From Nitrospirota bacterium (GTDB lineage: Bacteria > Nitrospirota > Nitrospiria > Nitrospirales > Nitrospiraceae): DNA of 64,000 nucleotides. How positions within the stretch are numbered: the first letter of the stretch is position 1; each line of letters opens with the position of its first letter. Location: NCBI GenBank assembly GCA_040757595.1, contig JBFLWP010000016.1, forward strand, positions 1-64,000, read 5' to 3'. Under the pieces are notes generated by a model, which was given only the letters and a program-made list of their open reading frames with translations, was not told the DNA's origin and did no database searches. Positions 34,031 to 41,871 of this stretch are shown here, piece after piece. A program made the position numbers and the translations under genes.

Positions 34031-34828
34031 GTGATCGGCCAAGCGGTCTTGCCGGTGGCGGCGGGCGTGCCGATCGGCCTGCAGCTCGGCGCCACGGGCA
34101 CCGGCGGGGCGATCCTGGCCGTCCCCGTGCTCGTCTACGTGGCCGGCATCCCGGCCAAGGAGGCCGCCGCCATGTCCCTCGTGATCGTCGCGGCCTCGGC
34201 CTGGCTCGGCGTGTGGGAGTACAGCCGGCTCGGCCTGGTCAAGCCCAAGGCCGCGGTGGCCTTTTCCTGGACCGGCGTCGCCGGCTCCTGGTTCGGAGCC
34301 TACGGGCACAAGCTGGTGCCGAACGAAATCCTGCTCGTCGGGTTCGGGATCATGCTGCTGCTGGCCCGGTACTTGATGATGCGCCAGCGCAAGCTCGCCC
34401 AGGAAGCCGAGCCGGACTCCAGTTGCGCGGCCCGCTTTCCCCGGACCTGCTGGCTCAAGCTGGCGGGACTGGGCCTGGTGGTCGGGGTGCTGAACGGGTT
34501 CTTCGGGGTCGGCGGCGGCTTCATGATCGTCCCGGCTCTGGCCCTCTTTGCCGGGTTCACCCCGCGCCAGGCCATCGGCACCTCGCTCTGCATCATCGCG
34601 ATCATTTCCTTAGGCGGCATCGCGCGGCACGTCCAGCTCGGAGCGCTGAACGGGCCGCTGACCCTGCTGGTGATCCTCGGAAGCGCGGCCGGCATGGTCC
34701 TGGGCGCCCGCCTCGGGCAGATGGTCGCCCCGCAGACGATGAGCCGGTTCACCGCCGCCGTCACGGTCAGCATCGCGGCCATGCTGATCGCCGTGAACGG
34801 CGCCAAAATTCTGAATGAGAATTTTTAG
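34031..34828 (+). CDS. TSUP/TauE-SafE family membrane permease
   Basis: 265 residues, full-length two-half TSUP protein: GLQLGATGTGGAILAVPVLVY in half one and GVLNGFFGVGGGFMIVPAL in half two, about eight helices. Members export sulfite, sulfoacetate or similar anions; beside SQR a role with sulfur oxyanions is plausible. Start GTG 34031 is the first codon that retains the whole first helix. The stop is at the edge of a palindromic spacer. Confidence 0.88.
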   Translation: MIGQAVLPVAAGVPIGLQLGATGTGGAILAVPVLVYVAGIPAKEAAAMSLVIVAASAWLGVWEYSRLGLVKPKAAVAFSWTGVAGSWFGAYGHKLVPNEILLVGFGIMLLLARYLMMRQRKLAQEAEPDSSCAARFPRTCWLKLAGLGLVVGVLNGFFGVGGGFMIVPALALFAGFTPRQAIGTSLCIIAIISLGGIARHVQLGALNGPLTLLVILGSAAGMVLGARLGQMVAPQTMSRFTAAVTVSIAAMLIAVNGAKILNENF

Positions 34829-34881
34829 TTGAGAGTTTTGAATTTTGAGTTGCCCCCCAACTCAAAACTCACAATTCACAA
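34829..34881. repeat. AT-rich palindromic spacer, 'TTGAGTTTTGAATT' family
   Basis: Left arm 34829-34852 and right arm 34858-34881 are inverse in about 20 of 24 bases, with a loop of only five C residues. It begins at the stop codon of the TSUP gene and is far more AT-rich than its surroundings. It may act as a transcript hairpin, but no T run follows. Confidence 0.75.
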
Positions 34882-34908
34882 CTCGAAATTCAGGGACAAA
34901 GGGACAAT

Positions 34909-35460
34909 ATGAGCGTTCACGAACCAGAGCCGAGCAAAGACGCCCCCGGCTTCCACACCCCGGTCGGCTCCCGACGGACGTTCTTCCGGTGGATGACGGG
35001 GCTCGCCGCGGGCTTCATCGGCGCCGGACTGGCCGTCCCGCTGCTCGGCTACGTCGTCTCCCCGGCCTTCACGCGCCGGGAAAAACCCTGGGTTCCGGTC
35101 GGCCGGGTGGACGACCTGCCCGTCGGCGAGCCCAAGCAACTGGATTACATCACGACCCTCAAGGACGGCTGGATGGAGACCAAGGCCCACAAGGCCGTCT
35201 GGGCGATCAAACAGGCCGACGGCCAGGTCACCGTCTTCTCGCCCCTCTGCACCCATCTCGGCTGCGGTTACCGGTGGGACGATCCGGACCGCAAGTTCAA
35301 GTGTCCGTGCCACGGCAGCGTGTACGACCTCGCTGGCAAGGTGCTGGGCGGGCCGGCTCCGCGTCGCCTGGACGTGCTTCCCTCGAAGGTCGAAAACGGG
35401 CAGCTCTTCGTGATCTACAAGGAATTCAAGGCGGGGCTTCCGACGCCGGTGGAACTGTGA
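34909..35460 (+). CDS. petA: Rieske iron-sulfur protein of a cytochrome bc complex
   Basis: 183 residues. Twin-arginine-type leader (SRRTFFRWM) and one membrane helix, then the Rieske domain with CTHLGC and CPCHGS, which hold the 2Fe-2S cluster. It passes electrons from quinol to cytochrome. The cytochrome b-c gene follows after an inserted four-helix-bundle gene; in most bacteria these two genes are directly adjacent. The symbol is by analogy. Confidence 0.9.
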   Translation: MSVHEPEPSKDAPGFHTPVGSRRTFFRWMTGLAAGFIGAGLAVPLLGYVVSPAFTRREKPWVPVGRVDDLPVGEPKQLDYITTLKDGWMETKAHKAVWAIKQADGQVTVFSPLCTHLGCGYRWDDPDRKFKCPCHGSVYDLAGKVLGGPAPRRLDVLPSKVENGQLFVIYKEFKAGLPTPVEL

Positions 35461-35462
35461 CC

Positions 35463-35905
35463 GTTAGACGTAAAACGTGAGACGTGAGATGTAAGGCGGG
35501 AGCGTACAGCGCGGGACGGGAAAAGTGGAGAAACCGCACAAGAAACTGGATGCTTGGCGACTCGCCGTCGAACTCGCAACTTACGTTTACCGAACCACTG
35601 ATCACTTCCCGAGGGACGAGCGTTTTGGTCTGACCGATCAGATGCGCAGAGCGGCTGTCAGCATCCCCAGCAACATTGCTGAAGGCGCAGCCCGAAAAAG
35701 CAAGAAGGAGTTTGCGCAGTTTATTCACACCGCACGCGGTTCGCTGGGCGAGCTTGATACGCACCTGGAACTGGCGCGTCGCCCGGGCTTTCTCGACGAG
35801 GGCACATGGAAAGACCTCGACGCGCGCATGAAACGTATTGACATGGCTCTTGCCGGTTTGCTTCGCTTCCGACAATCGTCTCACGTCTGACGTTTCACGT
35901 CTTAC
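35463..35905. mobile_element. Candidate palindrome-flanked element carrying a four-helix-bundle gene
   Basis: Terminal arms 35463-35489 and 35879-35905 are inverse repeats with 24 of 27 matching bases (unit ACGTGAGA). They enclose one gene (35525-35890) whose last codons and stop lie in the right arm. The whole interrupts the Rieske-cytochrome b gene pair. The arms belong to the same family as gene-free spacers at 32248-32335 and 46410-46497. Mobility is an inference; no target duplication is obvious. Confidence 0.55.
35525..35890 (+). CDS. Four-helix-bundle protein (S23 / 23S rRNA intervening-sequence protein family)
   Basis: 121 residues, GTG start. Family signature: KLDAWRLAVELATYVYRTT at the start, FGLTDQMRRAAVSIPSNIAEGAAR in the middle, then TARGSLGELDTHLELA. 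Such proteins are encoded inside excised insertions of 23S rRNA in some bacteria and, in the bAvd branch, assist diversity-generating retroelements. No rRNA or reverse transcriptase is near. The gene sits inside inverted arms between petA- and petB-type genes. Function here is unknown. Confidence 0.88.
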   Translation: MEKPHKKLDAWRLAVELATYVYRTTDHFPRDERFGLTDQMRRAAVSIPSNIAEGAARKSKKEFAQFIHTARGSLGELDTHLELARRPGFLDEGTWKDLDARMKRIDMALAGLLRFRQSSHV

Positions 35906-35914
35906 GAGATAAAT

Positions 35915-37243
35915 ATGGCGTCCAAACTATACGAATGGCTGGACAGCCGGCTGAAGCTCCAGCCGATCGAGAAGACGCTGCTGGACGAGCCGATCCCCGG
36001 CGGGGCGAGCTGGATCTACGTGTTCGGCTCCGCGACGCTCTTTCTTTTCCTTCTCCAGGCGGTCACCGGCATGTTCCTGGCGATCTACTACGCCCCCACG
36101 CCGGACCACGCCTACGACAGTATCCGGTTCATCGAGACCCAGGTGACCTTCGGCGCCTTCGTCCGCGGCCTCCACCACTGGGGCGCCTCGGGGATGGTCG
36201 TGGCCATCGGCCTGCACATGCTCCAAACCTTCCTGTACGGGGCCTACAAGCCCCCGCGCGAGGTCATGTGGATGGTCGGGGTCGTGCTCTTCCTGATCAC
36301 CCTGAGCTTCGCCTTCACCGGCTATCTCCTGCCCTGGGATCAGAACGCCTACTGGGCGACGCAGATCGGGATCAACATGGTGGGGACCGTGCCGGTCGTG
36401 GGAGACGTCCTCGTCCGCGTGCTCCGCGGCGGCGAGGCGCTGGGGGCGCTGACTCTTTCCCGGTTCTTCGCCGTCCACGTGCTGTTCCTCCCGGCGACGC
36501 TGGCCATCGGCGTCGTGCTCCACCTGTTCATCCTCCGCCGCGTCGGGCCCGCGGGCCCCTGGACCGACGAACGGGCCAGGCTCGGCGGCGAGACCTTCTA
36601 CCCCCGCCAGGTCTACATGGACGCGGTGGTCATGCTGGCCGTCTTCGCCGGGCTGGCGACCCTGGCGCTCGCGGTCAGCTTTCCGCTGGCGGACAAGGCC
36701 AGCCCCTCCGACACCACGTTCGTGCCGATCCCGGAATGGTACTTCCTGTTCTACTACCAGTTGCTGAAATACGTGCACGGGCCGTTGGAGCCGCTGGCCA
36801 CCTGGGTCCTGCCGGCGCTGTTTTTCCTCCTCCTGCTCTTCTGGCCCTTCATTGACCGCAACCCGGCCCGCAACCCGATCCGGCGCCCCGCCGCCCTGGC
36901 GGCCGGCGCGGCGCTCCTCGTGACGGTCTTCGCGCTCCTGGGCGTCTCGCTGCGGGACCTCTACGCGGTCCCGCGCGTGGACCCGGCCGTGGCGCGCGGA
37001 CAGGCGGTCTTCGCCCGCTTCGGCTGCGCCGGCTGCCACCGCGTCCACGGAGAAGGAGGCGCGATCGGGCCGGACCTGTCCTACGAAGGCGACGCGAGGC
37101 CGGAGCGGGAGTGGCACCTGCGGCACTTCCGCGACCCGCAGTCGGTCTCGCCCGGCTCGATCATGCCGAAGTTCCCGCTGACCGAGCAGGAATTGAACGA
37201 CCTGGCCAGCTACATGCTCAGCCTCAAGCGCCCGGCGGCATGA
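35915..37243 (+). CDS. petB: Cytochrome b fused to a C-terminal cytochrome c domain
   Basis: 442 residues. Residues 1 to about 350 are cytochrome b: haem-ligand histidines in GLHHWGASG and GLHMLQTFLYG, later HVLFLPATLAIGVVLH, and the quinol-site motif PEWYFLFYYQLLKY. After the last helices a short linker leads to a haem c domain with CAGCH and a late Met (SIMPKFPLTE). It forms the membrane core of a bc-type complex with the Rieske protein, and the fused cytochrome c would replace a separate c1/f subunit. Confidence 0.92.
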   Translation: MASKLYEWLDSRLKLQPIEKTLLDEPIPGGASWIYVFGSATLFLFLLQAVTGMFLAIYYAPTPDHAYDSIRFIETQVTFGAFVRGLHHWGASGMVVAIGLHMLQTFLYGAYKPPREVMWMVGVVLFLITLSFAFTGYLLPWDQNAYWATQIGINMVGTVPVVGDVLVRVLRGGEALGALTLSRFFAVHVLFLPATLAIGVVLHLFILRRVGPAGPWTDERARLGGETFYPRQVYMDAVVMLAVFAGLATLALAVSFPLADKASPSDTTFVPIPEWYFLFYYQLLKYVHGPLEPLATWVLPALFFLLLLFWPFIDRNPARNPIRRPAALAAGAALLVTVFALLGVSLRDLYAVPRVDPAVARGQAVFARFGCAGCHRVHGEGGAIGPDLSYEGDARPEREWHLRHFRDPQSVSPGSIMPKFPLTEQELNDLASYMLSLKRPAA

Positions 37244-37259
37244 GCGGGAGACTGATCCC

Positions 37260-37691
37260 ATGGGCGATGACCGCATGAAGCTCTCCGTGGCTTTCCGCGG
37301 CGGCGTGCGGCTCGACGTCCTCAGCCGGTCCCATACGGTGGTGACCGACCAGCCGGTCGAGGACGGAGGCGCGGACGCCGGCATGAGCCCGGTGGAGTTG
37401 TTCGTCGGCTCCCTGGCGAGCTGCGTAGGGTATTTCGTAGTGCGCTATTGCGCCAGGCACCGGATTCCCTGCGACGGTTTCACCGTCGAGGCCGAGTGGA
37501 CGATGGCGGAACAGCCCCACCGGGTGGGAGCCGTGGCCCTGCGGATTCAGCTTCCCGCGGAACTCCCCCCAGATCAACAGGAGCGGCTGTTGAAGGTCGC
37601 CCACGGCTGCACGGTGCACCAGTCGCTCGTCGTGCCGCCCCAGGTGGAGATCCGCCTGGCTCCGCAAGGCGTCCGGCCCGGCGGCGACTGA
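37260..37691 (+). CDS. OsmC-family protein, second copy
   Basis: 143 residues with the OsmC fold: SPVELFVGSLASCVGYFVVRYCARH near the first reactive cysteine and LLKVAHGCTVHQSL near the second. Likely a cytoplasmic peroxide or thiol-handling enzyme. It starts 16 bases after the cytochrome b-c gene, which ties it to redox stress of that chain. ATG 37275 is an alternative start. Confidence 0.85.
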   Translation: MGDDRMKLSVAFRGGVRLDVLSRSHTVVTDQPVEDGGADAGMSPVELFVGSLASCVGYFVVRYCARHRIPCDGFTVEAEWTMAEQPHRVGAVALRIQLPAELPPDQQERLLKVAHGCTVHQSLVVPPQVEIRLAPQGVRPGGD

Positions 37692-37708
37692 CGGAAGAAG
37701 GGACAAGG

Positions 37709-38215
37709 ATGGGCCCCGTTCTCACGGTGCTGCTCGCCATCGGATTGACCCTGTCCTCGTCAGTCCCTCTTCCGGCGGCCGAGCGGCCCATGATGGCCCC
37801 TCGTGTGCCCGCAGACAAACTCGGGGAGGCGCGAGCCTTGCAGAGCCCGCTGCCGGCCTCACCGGACGTCGTCACGAAGGGCAAGGCGCTCTATGAGGGA
37901 AAGGGCGCCTGCTTCAACTGTCATGGTAAGGACGGCCGGGGCAACGGGCCGGCGGCGGCGGGCCTCAATCCCCCGCCGCGCGATTTTCGTCACCACGGCT
38001 TCTGGCGGCACCGGACGGAAGGCGAGATCTTTTGGGTCATCAAGCACGGCATCCCGGGGACCGCGATGGTCCCGTTCGGAGGACAACTGACGGACGAGGA
38101 GATCTGGGCGGTGATCCAGTATGAGCGGAGCTTCGCCGGAGGGCGCGGCGGGCCACGCAGAGGCATGGGCGGCATGGGGCCGAAGGGCTGCTGCGGCCCG
38201 GAGTCCGAACGGTAG
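37709..38215 (+). CDS. Secreted cytochrome c with a glycine-rich tail
   Basis: 168 residues: signal peptide ending near LPAAE, haem motif ACFNCHGKDGRGNG, a conserved Met (GTAMVPFGGQLTDEE) as probable ligand, and a C-terminal tail GGRGGPRRGMGGMGPKGCCG rich in Gly, Met and Cys that may bind metal. Probably an electron acceptor of the adjacent bc complex. Confidence 0.87.
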   Translation: MGPVLTVLLAIGLTLSSSVPLPAAERPMMAPRVPADKLGEARALQSPLPASPDVVTKGKALYEGKGACFNCHGKDGRGNGPAAAGLNPPPRDFRHHGFWRHRTEGEIFWVIKHGIPGTAMVPFGGQLTDEEIWAVIQYERSFAGGRGGPRRGMGGMGPKGCCGPESER

Positions 38216-38237
38216 CCGTGCAAGCCTTGGAGCCGCC

Positions 38238-38687
38238 ATGACCAGGATGATCGCGCTCGTGATCGGCAGCCTGATGCTCCTCGGCGGCGGCTGCGTCGAG
38301 GCAGGTCGTCGCTCCGAACCGGTCTCGCCTCCGGAAACCCGTCAGCGCCTGGTAGTGCCGCCGGACACCAAGCGGGAGGCTAGGGCCGTGATGCGGCAGC
38401 ACCTGGAGTCGGTGCAGCAGATCGTCGCCGCGCTGGCGCGGGAGGACTTCGAGCAGGCACAGGGACTCACCGAGACCCACTTGGGATTCTTCATGCACCG
38501 GCAGGCGATGCAGAAGCAGAGGCCGGAAGACTTCCCGCCGGCCTACCACGATCTGGCCATGGCCCATCACGAGGCGGCCGAGGATCTGGCACGGACGATG
38601 CCCTCCAGGGACCTGAAGCAGATCCTGCCCAAGCTGGATTCGGTGCTCAAGGCCTGCGTGGCCTGCCACAACGCCTACCGACTGTGA
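38238..38687 (+). CDS. Class II-like cytochrome c lipoprotein
   Basis: 149 residues. Lipobox LLGGGC, helical body with several His, and a CVACH haem motif at the extreme C-terminus (ACVACHNAYRL). It has the same layout as the protein at 31462-31941 and is probably a lipid-anchored cytochrome c'-type electron or gas carrier. It is part of the cytochrome cluster after the bc genes. Confidence 0.8.
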   Translation: MTRMIALVIGSLMLLGGGCVEAGRRSEPVSPPETRQRLVVPPDTKREARAVMRQHLESVQQIVAALAREDFEQAQGLTETHLGFFMHRQAMQKQRPEDFPPAYHDLAMAHHEAAEDLARTMPSRDLKQILPKLDSVLKACVACHNAYRL

Positions 38688-38699
38688 CGGGAGACGTCC

Positions 38700-39179
38700 A
38701 TGGAACCAACGACAGTCACGCGCTTCTTCCAACAAGATCACGAGCGGCTGGACGGGCTGCTCCGGCAATTCCACGAGCTGAAACGGTCCGATTCGGCCAA
38801 GGCCGTGGAGGCGTTCAAGGAGTTCAAGTTCGGCCTGCAGCGACACATCGTGTGGGAGGAGGAGCTGCTGTTCCCCCGATGGGAACAGGCCACGGGCATC
38901 ACGGAAGGTCCCACCCGGGTCATGCGGATCGAGCACCGCCGCATCGGCGAGGCGCTGGAGATGATCCACAAAAAGGTGCAGGCCGGAGACCCGGAGAGCG
39001 ACCAGGAGGAGCAGCAGTTGGTCGCGCTCCTGGCCTCCCACAACCAGAAGGAGGAACGGATCCTCTACCCCGCCATTGATCAGGCCCTCGACGAGCGGGA
39101 CCGCTCCGCCCTGTTCACGGAGATGCGGGCCATCCCCGAAGACCGGTACCGGGTCTGCTGCCCCACCAACCCCGCTTGA
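38700..39179 (+). CDS. Hemerythrin-domain protein
   Basis: 159 residues. Di-iron ligands are visible: His14, His49, Glu53, a His in RIEHRRIGE and His/Glu in ASHNQKEERILYPAID. Such proteins bind oxygen or nitric oxide or protect iron enzymes. A Cys-Cys pair lies near the end (RVCCPTNP). It starts 12 bases after the cytochrome lipoprotein. Confidence 0.88.
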   Translation: MEPTTVTRFFQQDHERLDGLLRQFHELKRSDSAKAVEAFKEFKFGLQRHIVWEEELLFPRWEQATGITEGPTRVMRIEHRRIGEALEMIHKKVQAGDPESDQEEQQLVALLASHNQKEERILYPAIDQALDERDRSALFTEMRAIPEDRYRVCCPTNPA

Positions 39180-39214
39180 CCGCAAGCACCGGGACCCGGC
39201 GATCCGCCGGCGCC

Positions 39215-39243
39215 TTGACAGCCCCTCCCCCGGCCCGTACACT
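39215..39243 (+). promoter_or_regulatory. Sigma-70-type promoter of the sigma factor gene
   Basis: TTGACA (39215-39220), a 17-base spacer and TACACT (39238-39243). Transcription would begin near 39250, only a few bases before ATG 39253, so the mRNA would be leaderless or nearly so. Confidence 0.7.
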
Positions 39244-39252
39244 CGCTCCGCG

Positions 39253-39915
39253 ATGGGCACCAGCGCGCGAGGACAGGCCGCGACCGGCGATGGCAACGTC
39301 GCGGCGCAGTTCGACCGCCTGTACCGGGACCACGTGGACCGGATCTACCGGTTCGCCCAGCGGCTCTGCGGACAGACGGACGACGCCAAGGACCTCGTCC
39401 AGGACACCTTCCTCAACGCCTATCGCGGACTCAAGCAGTTCCGCGGCGAGGCGCAACCCTCCACCTGGCTCTATACGATCGCGTCCCGCGCCTGCATCCG
39501 CATGCGGCGCAAGCGCAAGGGCGAGCCGGAGCGGGAACTGTCGCTCGAACAGTTCATCCCCACCTCCGAAGGGGAATTCCGCCTCCAGATCCCGACCGAG
39601 GGACTGACGCCCGAGGAAGTCCTGGAGAACAAGCAACTCCGGCTGGCGCTCGAGCGGGCCATCCAGAAGCTGCCGAAGAAGTACCGCCTCGTCCTCGTGC
39701 TGCGGGACATGGAGGGGCTGACCGCGAAGGAAGTCGGCTCGATCATGGGCCTCAACGAGCGGGCGGTGAAGTCCCGCCTCCACCGGGCCCGGCTGTTCGT
39801 GAGGAAAGAGCTGAGCGCCCAGGGAATCACCGATCCGGCCGGCCGCGGGCGGTCCGAGCGGTGGAGGCCGACTGACGACTCTCCGGGAACGAACGCGCTC
39901 GAGGTGAAACCATGA
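39253..39915 (+). CDS. RNA polymerase sigma factor, ECF type
   Basis: 220 residues. Region 2 is FDRLYRDHVDRIYRFAQRL...AKDLVQDTFLNAYRGLKQF; region 4 is LPKKYRLVLVLRDMEGLTAKEVGSIMGL, with the DNA-reading helix NERAVKSRLHRAR. It directs RNA polymerase to stress-type promoters. ATG 39253 is supported by the promoter ending 10 bases upstream. Its stop overlaps the start of a zinc-finger protein, the usual anti-sigma arrangement. Confidence 0.9.
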   Translation: MGTSARGQAATGDGNVAAQFDRLYRDHVDRIYRFAQRLCGQTDDAKDLVQDTFLNAYRGLKQFRGEAQPSTWLYTIASRACIRMRRKRKGEPERELSLEQFIPTSEGEFRLQIPTEGLTPEEVLENKQLRLALERAIQKLPKKYRLVLVLRDMEGLTAKEVGSIMGLNERAVKSRLHRARLFVRKELSAQGITDPAGRGRSERWRPTDDSPGTNALEVKP

Positions 39916-40220
39916 CGACGAAGCAGCCGGCCACGACCAGACGCCGATCCGTTCATCAGGGTCACGCCGGCCACGGCCATTCCAAGGCGCAATGTATCAA
40001 GGTGCTGCGTCGCCTCTCCGCCTACCTGGACAAGGACCTCTCCGTCGCCGTGTGCAAGGAGATCCGCAAGCATCTCGGGGCCTGTCCCAACTGCGAGGTC
40101 TTCATCGGATCGTTGCGGCAGGCGATCGCGCTCTGCCGGCACGTGGAGCCGCCCCCGCTCACGCCCGCGCTCAAGGCCAGACTCCGGATCGAAATCCTCA
40201 AGGCCGCCGGCCGTTCCTGA
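39912..40220 (+). CDS. Zinc-finger anti-sigma factor-like protein (zf-HC2)
   Basis: 102 residues. The ZAS/zf-HC2 motif reads KEIRKHLGACPNCEVF (His-x3-Cys-x2-Cys), preceded by a Cys in SVAVCKE. There is no membrane helix, so it is a soluble anti-sigma factor that could sense redox through its zinc cysteines. It is translationally coupled to the sigma gene (ATGA at 39912). Confidence 0.87.
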   Translation: MTTKQPATTRRRSVHQGHAGHGHSKAQCIKVLRRLSAYLDKDLSVAVCKEIRKHLGACPNCEVFIGSLRQAIALCRHVEPPPLTPALKARLRIEILKAAGRS

Positions 40221-40328
40221 CCCCCTGAATCCTTCTCCGACCCCATGCCTCATAGAGACTGTCCGTGATGAGTGGAACGTGGTATCCGCCAAACCCGGCG
40301 CGATAGAATGTAGCCAGTGGAGACCTTG

Positions 40329-40766
40329 ATGCGGCAGCGGCGGTTCTGGTCGGTCGGAGCCTTCTGGCTCCTGACGGTCTTCCTGACCCCATGGGGACCC
40401 GCTTGGGCCGGGCCGACCCTGGCCCCCTCGGACACCATGCCGGAAGAAGAAGTCCTCGTGAAGATCCGCGCCCGTTCGTTCGAGCCGAACCGGGTCGTCC
40501 TGCACGCCGGGCGCAAGACGAAGCTGATCTTTCACAATCTCGACGCGGAGCTGCACGCCTTCGTGCCGGTCGGGCTGTTCACGGGCCTCAACCTCAACGT
40601 GAGCGGGAACGGCGCGCCGGAGTTCGGACCGGACGGCTTCAAGCGCGTGATCATCCCGTCGGAGGGCCGAGCGGAGTTCCGGTTCATTCCCCTTCAGACG
40701 GGCACGTTCCCGTTCTTCTGCGACATGCCGGGCCACGACATGAAAGCCAAGATCGTGGTGGAATGA
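40329..40766 (+). CDS. Secreted cupredoxin-domain protein
   Basis: 145 residues: signal peptide (to about WAGP), then a cupredoxin fold with the copper ligands His in DAELHAFVPVG, Cys and His in FFCDMPGHDM and a Met two residues later. It probably carries copper or electrons in the periplasm. ATG 40329 has a GGAG site at 40319-40322, favouring it over an upstream GTG. Confidence 0.86.
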   Translation: MRQRRFWSVGAFWLLTVFLTPWGPAWAGPTLAPSDTMPEEEVLVKIRARSFEPNRVVLHAGRKTKLIFHNLDAELHAFVPVGLFTGLNLNVSGNGAPEFGPDGFKRVIIPSEGRAEFRFIPLQTGTFPFFCDMPGHDMKAKIVVE

Positions 40767-40776
40767 GGGGAATGCA

Positions 40777-41172
40777 ATGTCTGCGTGGCGGATGGCGCCG
40801 CTGACTGCGCTCCCGGCCCTGGCTCTCTGGCTGACCGCGGGCGGCGAGGCGAACGTGCCCGGCGTCCCGGAGCAGGGCAAGCCCATCTATGAAGACCGGT
40901 GCGCGAGCTGCCACGGGCTCCAGGGCCGCGGCGACGGCCCCCAGGCGCCGTTCCTGTCGCCCCGGCCGGGCAACCTGGTCTCCGCGGGCATTTCCGTGAA
41001 ATCCGACAAGGAGCTGCTGGCCGTCATCGCGAACGGCAAGCCTCGCACTGCCATGCCGGCCTGGAAAGACCTGCTGACCGAAGAAGAGCGGCGGGACGTG
41101 CTCGCCTACATCCGCAGCCTCGTGCGTTTCAACAAGCCCCTCACCCCCGCGCCGCCCACCGAGTCTCATTAG
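40777..41172 (+). CDS. Secreted cytochrome c
   Basis: 131 residues: signal peptide, haem site RCASCHGLQGRGDGPQA, Met ligand in RTAMPAWKDLLTEEER, and a typical C-terminal helix (DVLAYIRSLV). It is ten bases after the cupredoxin, suggesting that the two exchange electrons. Confidence 0.88.
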   Translation: MSAWRMAPLTALPALALWLTAGGEANVPGVPEQGKPIYEDRCASCHGLQGRGDGPQAPFLSPRPGNLVSAGISVKSDKELLAVIANGKPRTAMPAWKDLLTEEERRDVLAYIRSLVRFNKPLTPAPPTESH

Positions 41173-41259
41173 GGGGCCGCGCGACCCCGGCCGAGATCGA
41201 TTTAGAGGAGTCGCCACCCGCAACCTGAGAAGCGGCGGACACCGCCGGGGTGTTCGGAA

Positions 41260-41871
41260 TCAGGGTTCAATTCCGAGAAGCACCAGAGGGACCGCCGGCA
41301 CTCCTCGGCCCTGGCGAACCACATTGTAAAACTCACCCTCGTAATAGGCCACTCCGGAACTCATCTGGCTTTGCAGGGATTTCATCGGAAGAATCTCCAC
41401 TCCTACATCGATGCGATCACCCACGTAGAATGCAAGGTGTTTGACAAAAAGATCGTAAGCGACGAACGCGTACTTACCAAACTGAACTTCAACCGCTACG
41501 CGGTCTTTAACGAAATCAGTCTGATTGTAGCTAAAGATCGGGGTTTCGCCTGCAGCTTCTATTTCCCGCTTCTGCTGTTCAGAGGACATTGTCAGCGTCT
41601 TGCGAATCAGTTTTTCGCTGCGCGTAACCCAATAGCTTACCCTACTTTCTTCCCACGCCTTTGTGCGAAGCAGGTTCTTGAAGGCAGCATTCATATCGAT
41701 CGGGCTGAAGAGAAGCTCTCCTTTCATCGTTTTTTCTTTGGAAACCTTGGTGCGGCACTTGTTCGCATCCACATCTTTGATAACCGATTGAATCTCTTTC
41801 CAAAGGGTTGGCTTATGAACGAGAAGAAATTCGAGCCCGTTAAGGTGGGAATAGGTTTCAGCAATTCTCAT
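41260..41871 (-). CDS. Type II restriction endonuclease, BglII/BstYI family
   Basis: 203 residues. The PD-(D/E)xK-like core of this family is visible as an Asp before DRVAVEVQFGKY, where the E-x-Q arrangement matches the Glu/Gln catalytic pair of BglII. It would cut DNA at RGATCY or AGATCT, sites inferred only from relatives. The gene follows the methyltransferase by an ATGA overlap (41868-41871), giving a coordinated type II system. It is less GC-rich than its neighbours, pointing to recent transfer. Confidence 0.8.
   Translation of the reverse strand: MRIAETYSHLNGLEFLLVHKPTLWKEIQSVIKDVDANKCRTKVSKEKTMKGELLFSPIDMNAAFKNLLRTKAWEESRVSYWVTRSEKLIRKTLTMSSEQQKREIEAAGETPIFSYNQTDFVKDRVAVEVQFGKYAFVAYDLFVKHLAFYVGDRIDVGVEILPMKSLQSQMSSGVAYYEGEFYNVVRQGRGVPAVPLVLLGIEP

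Noticed and set aside
41173-41259. Short GC hairpins (GGGG...CCCC and CGGCGG...CCGCCG) as terminators
   Set aside because: No T run follows on either strand.
41245-41290. A tRNA T-arm-like string (GGGTTCAATTCC) followed by a CCA-like end
   Set aside because: No acceptor, D or anticodon arms pair with it; it is the 3' end of the restriction endonuclease gene on the other strand.
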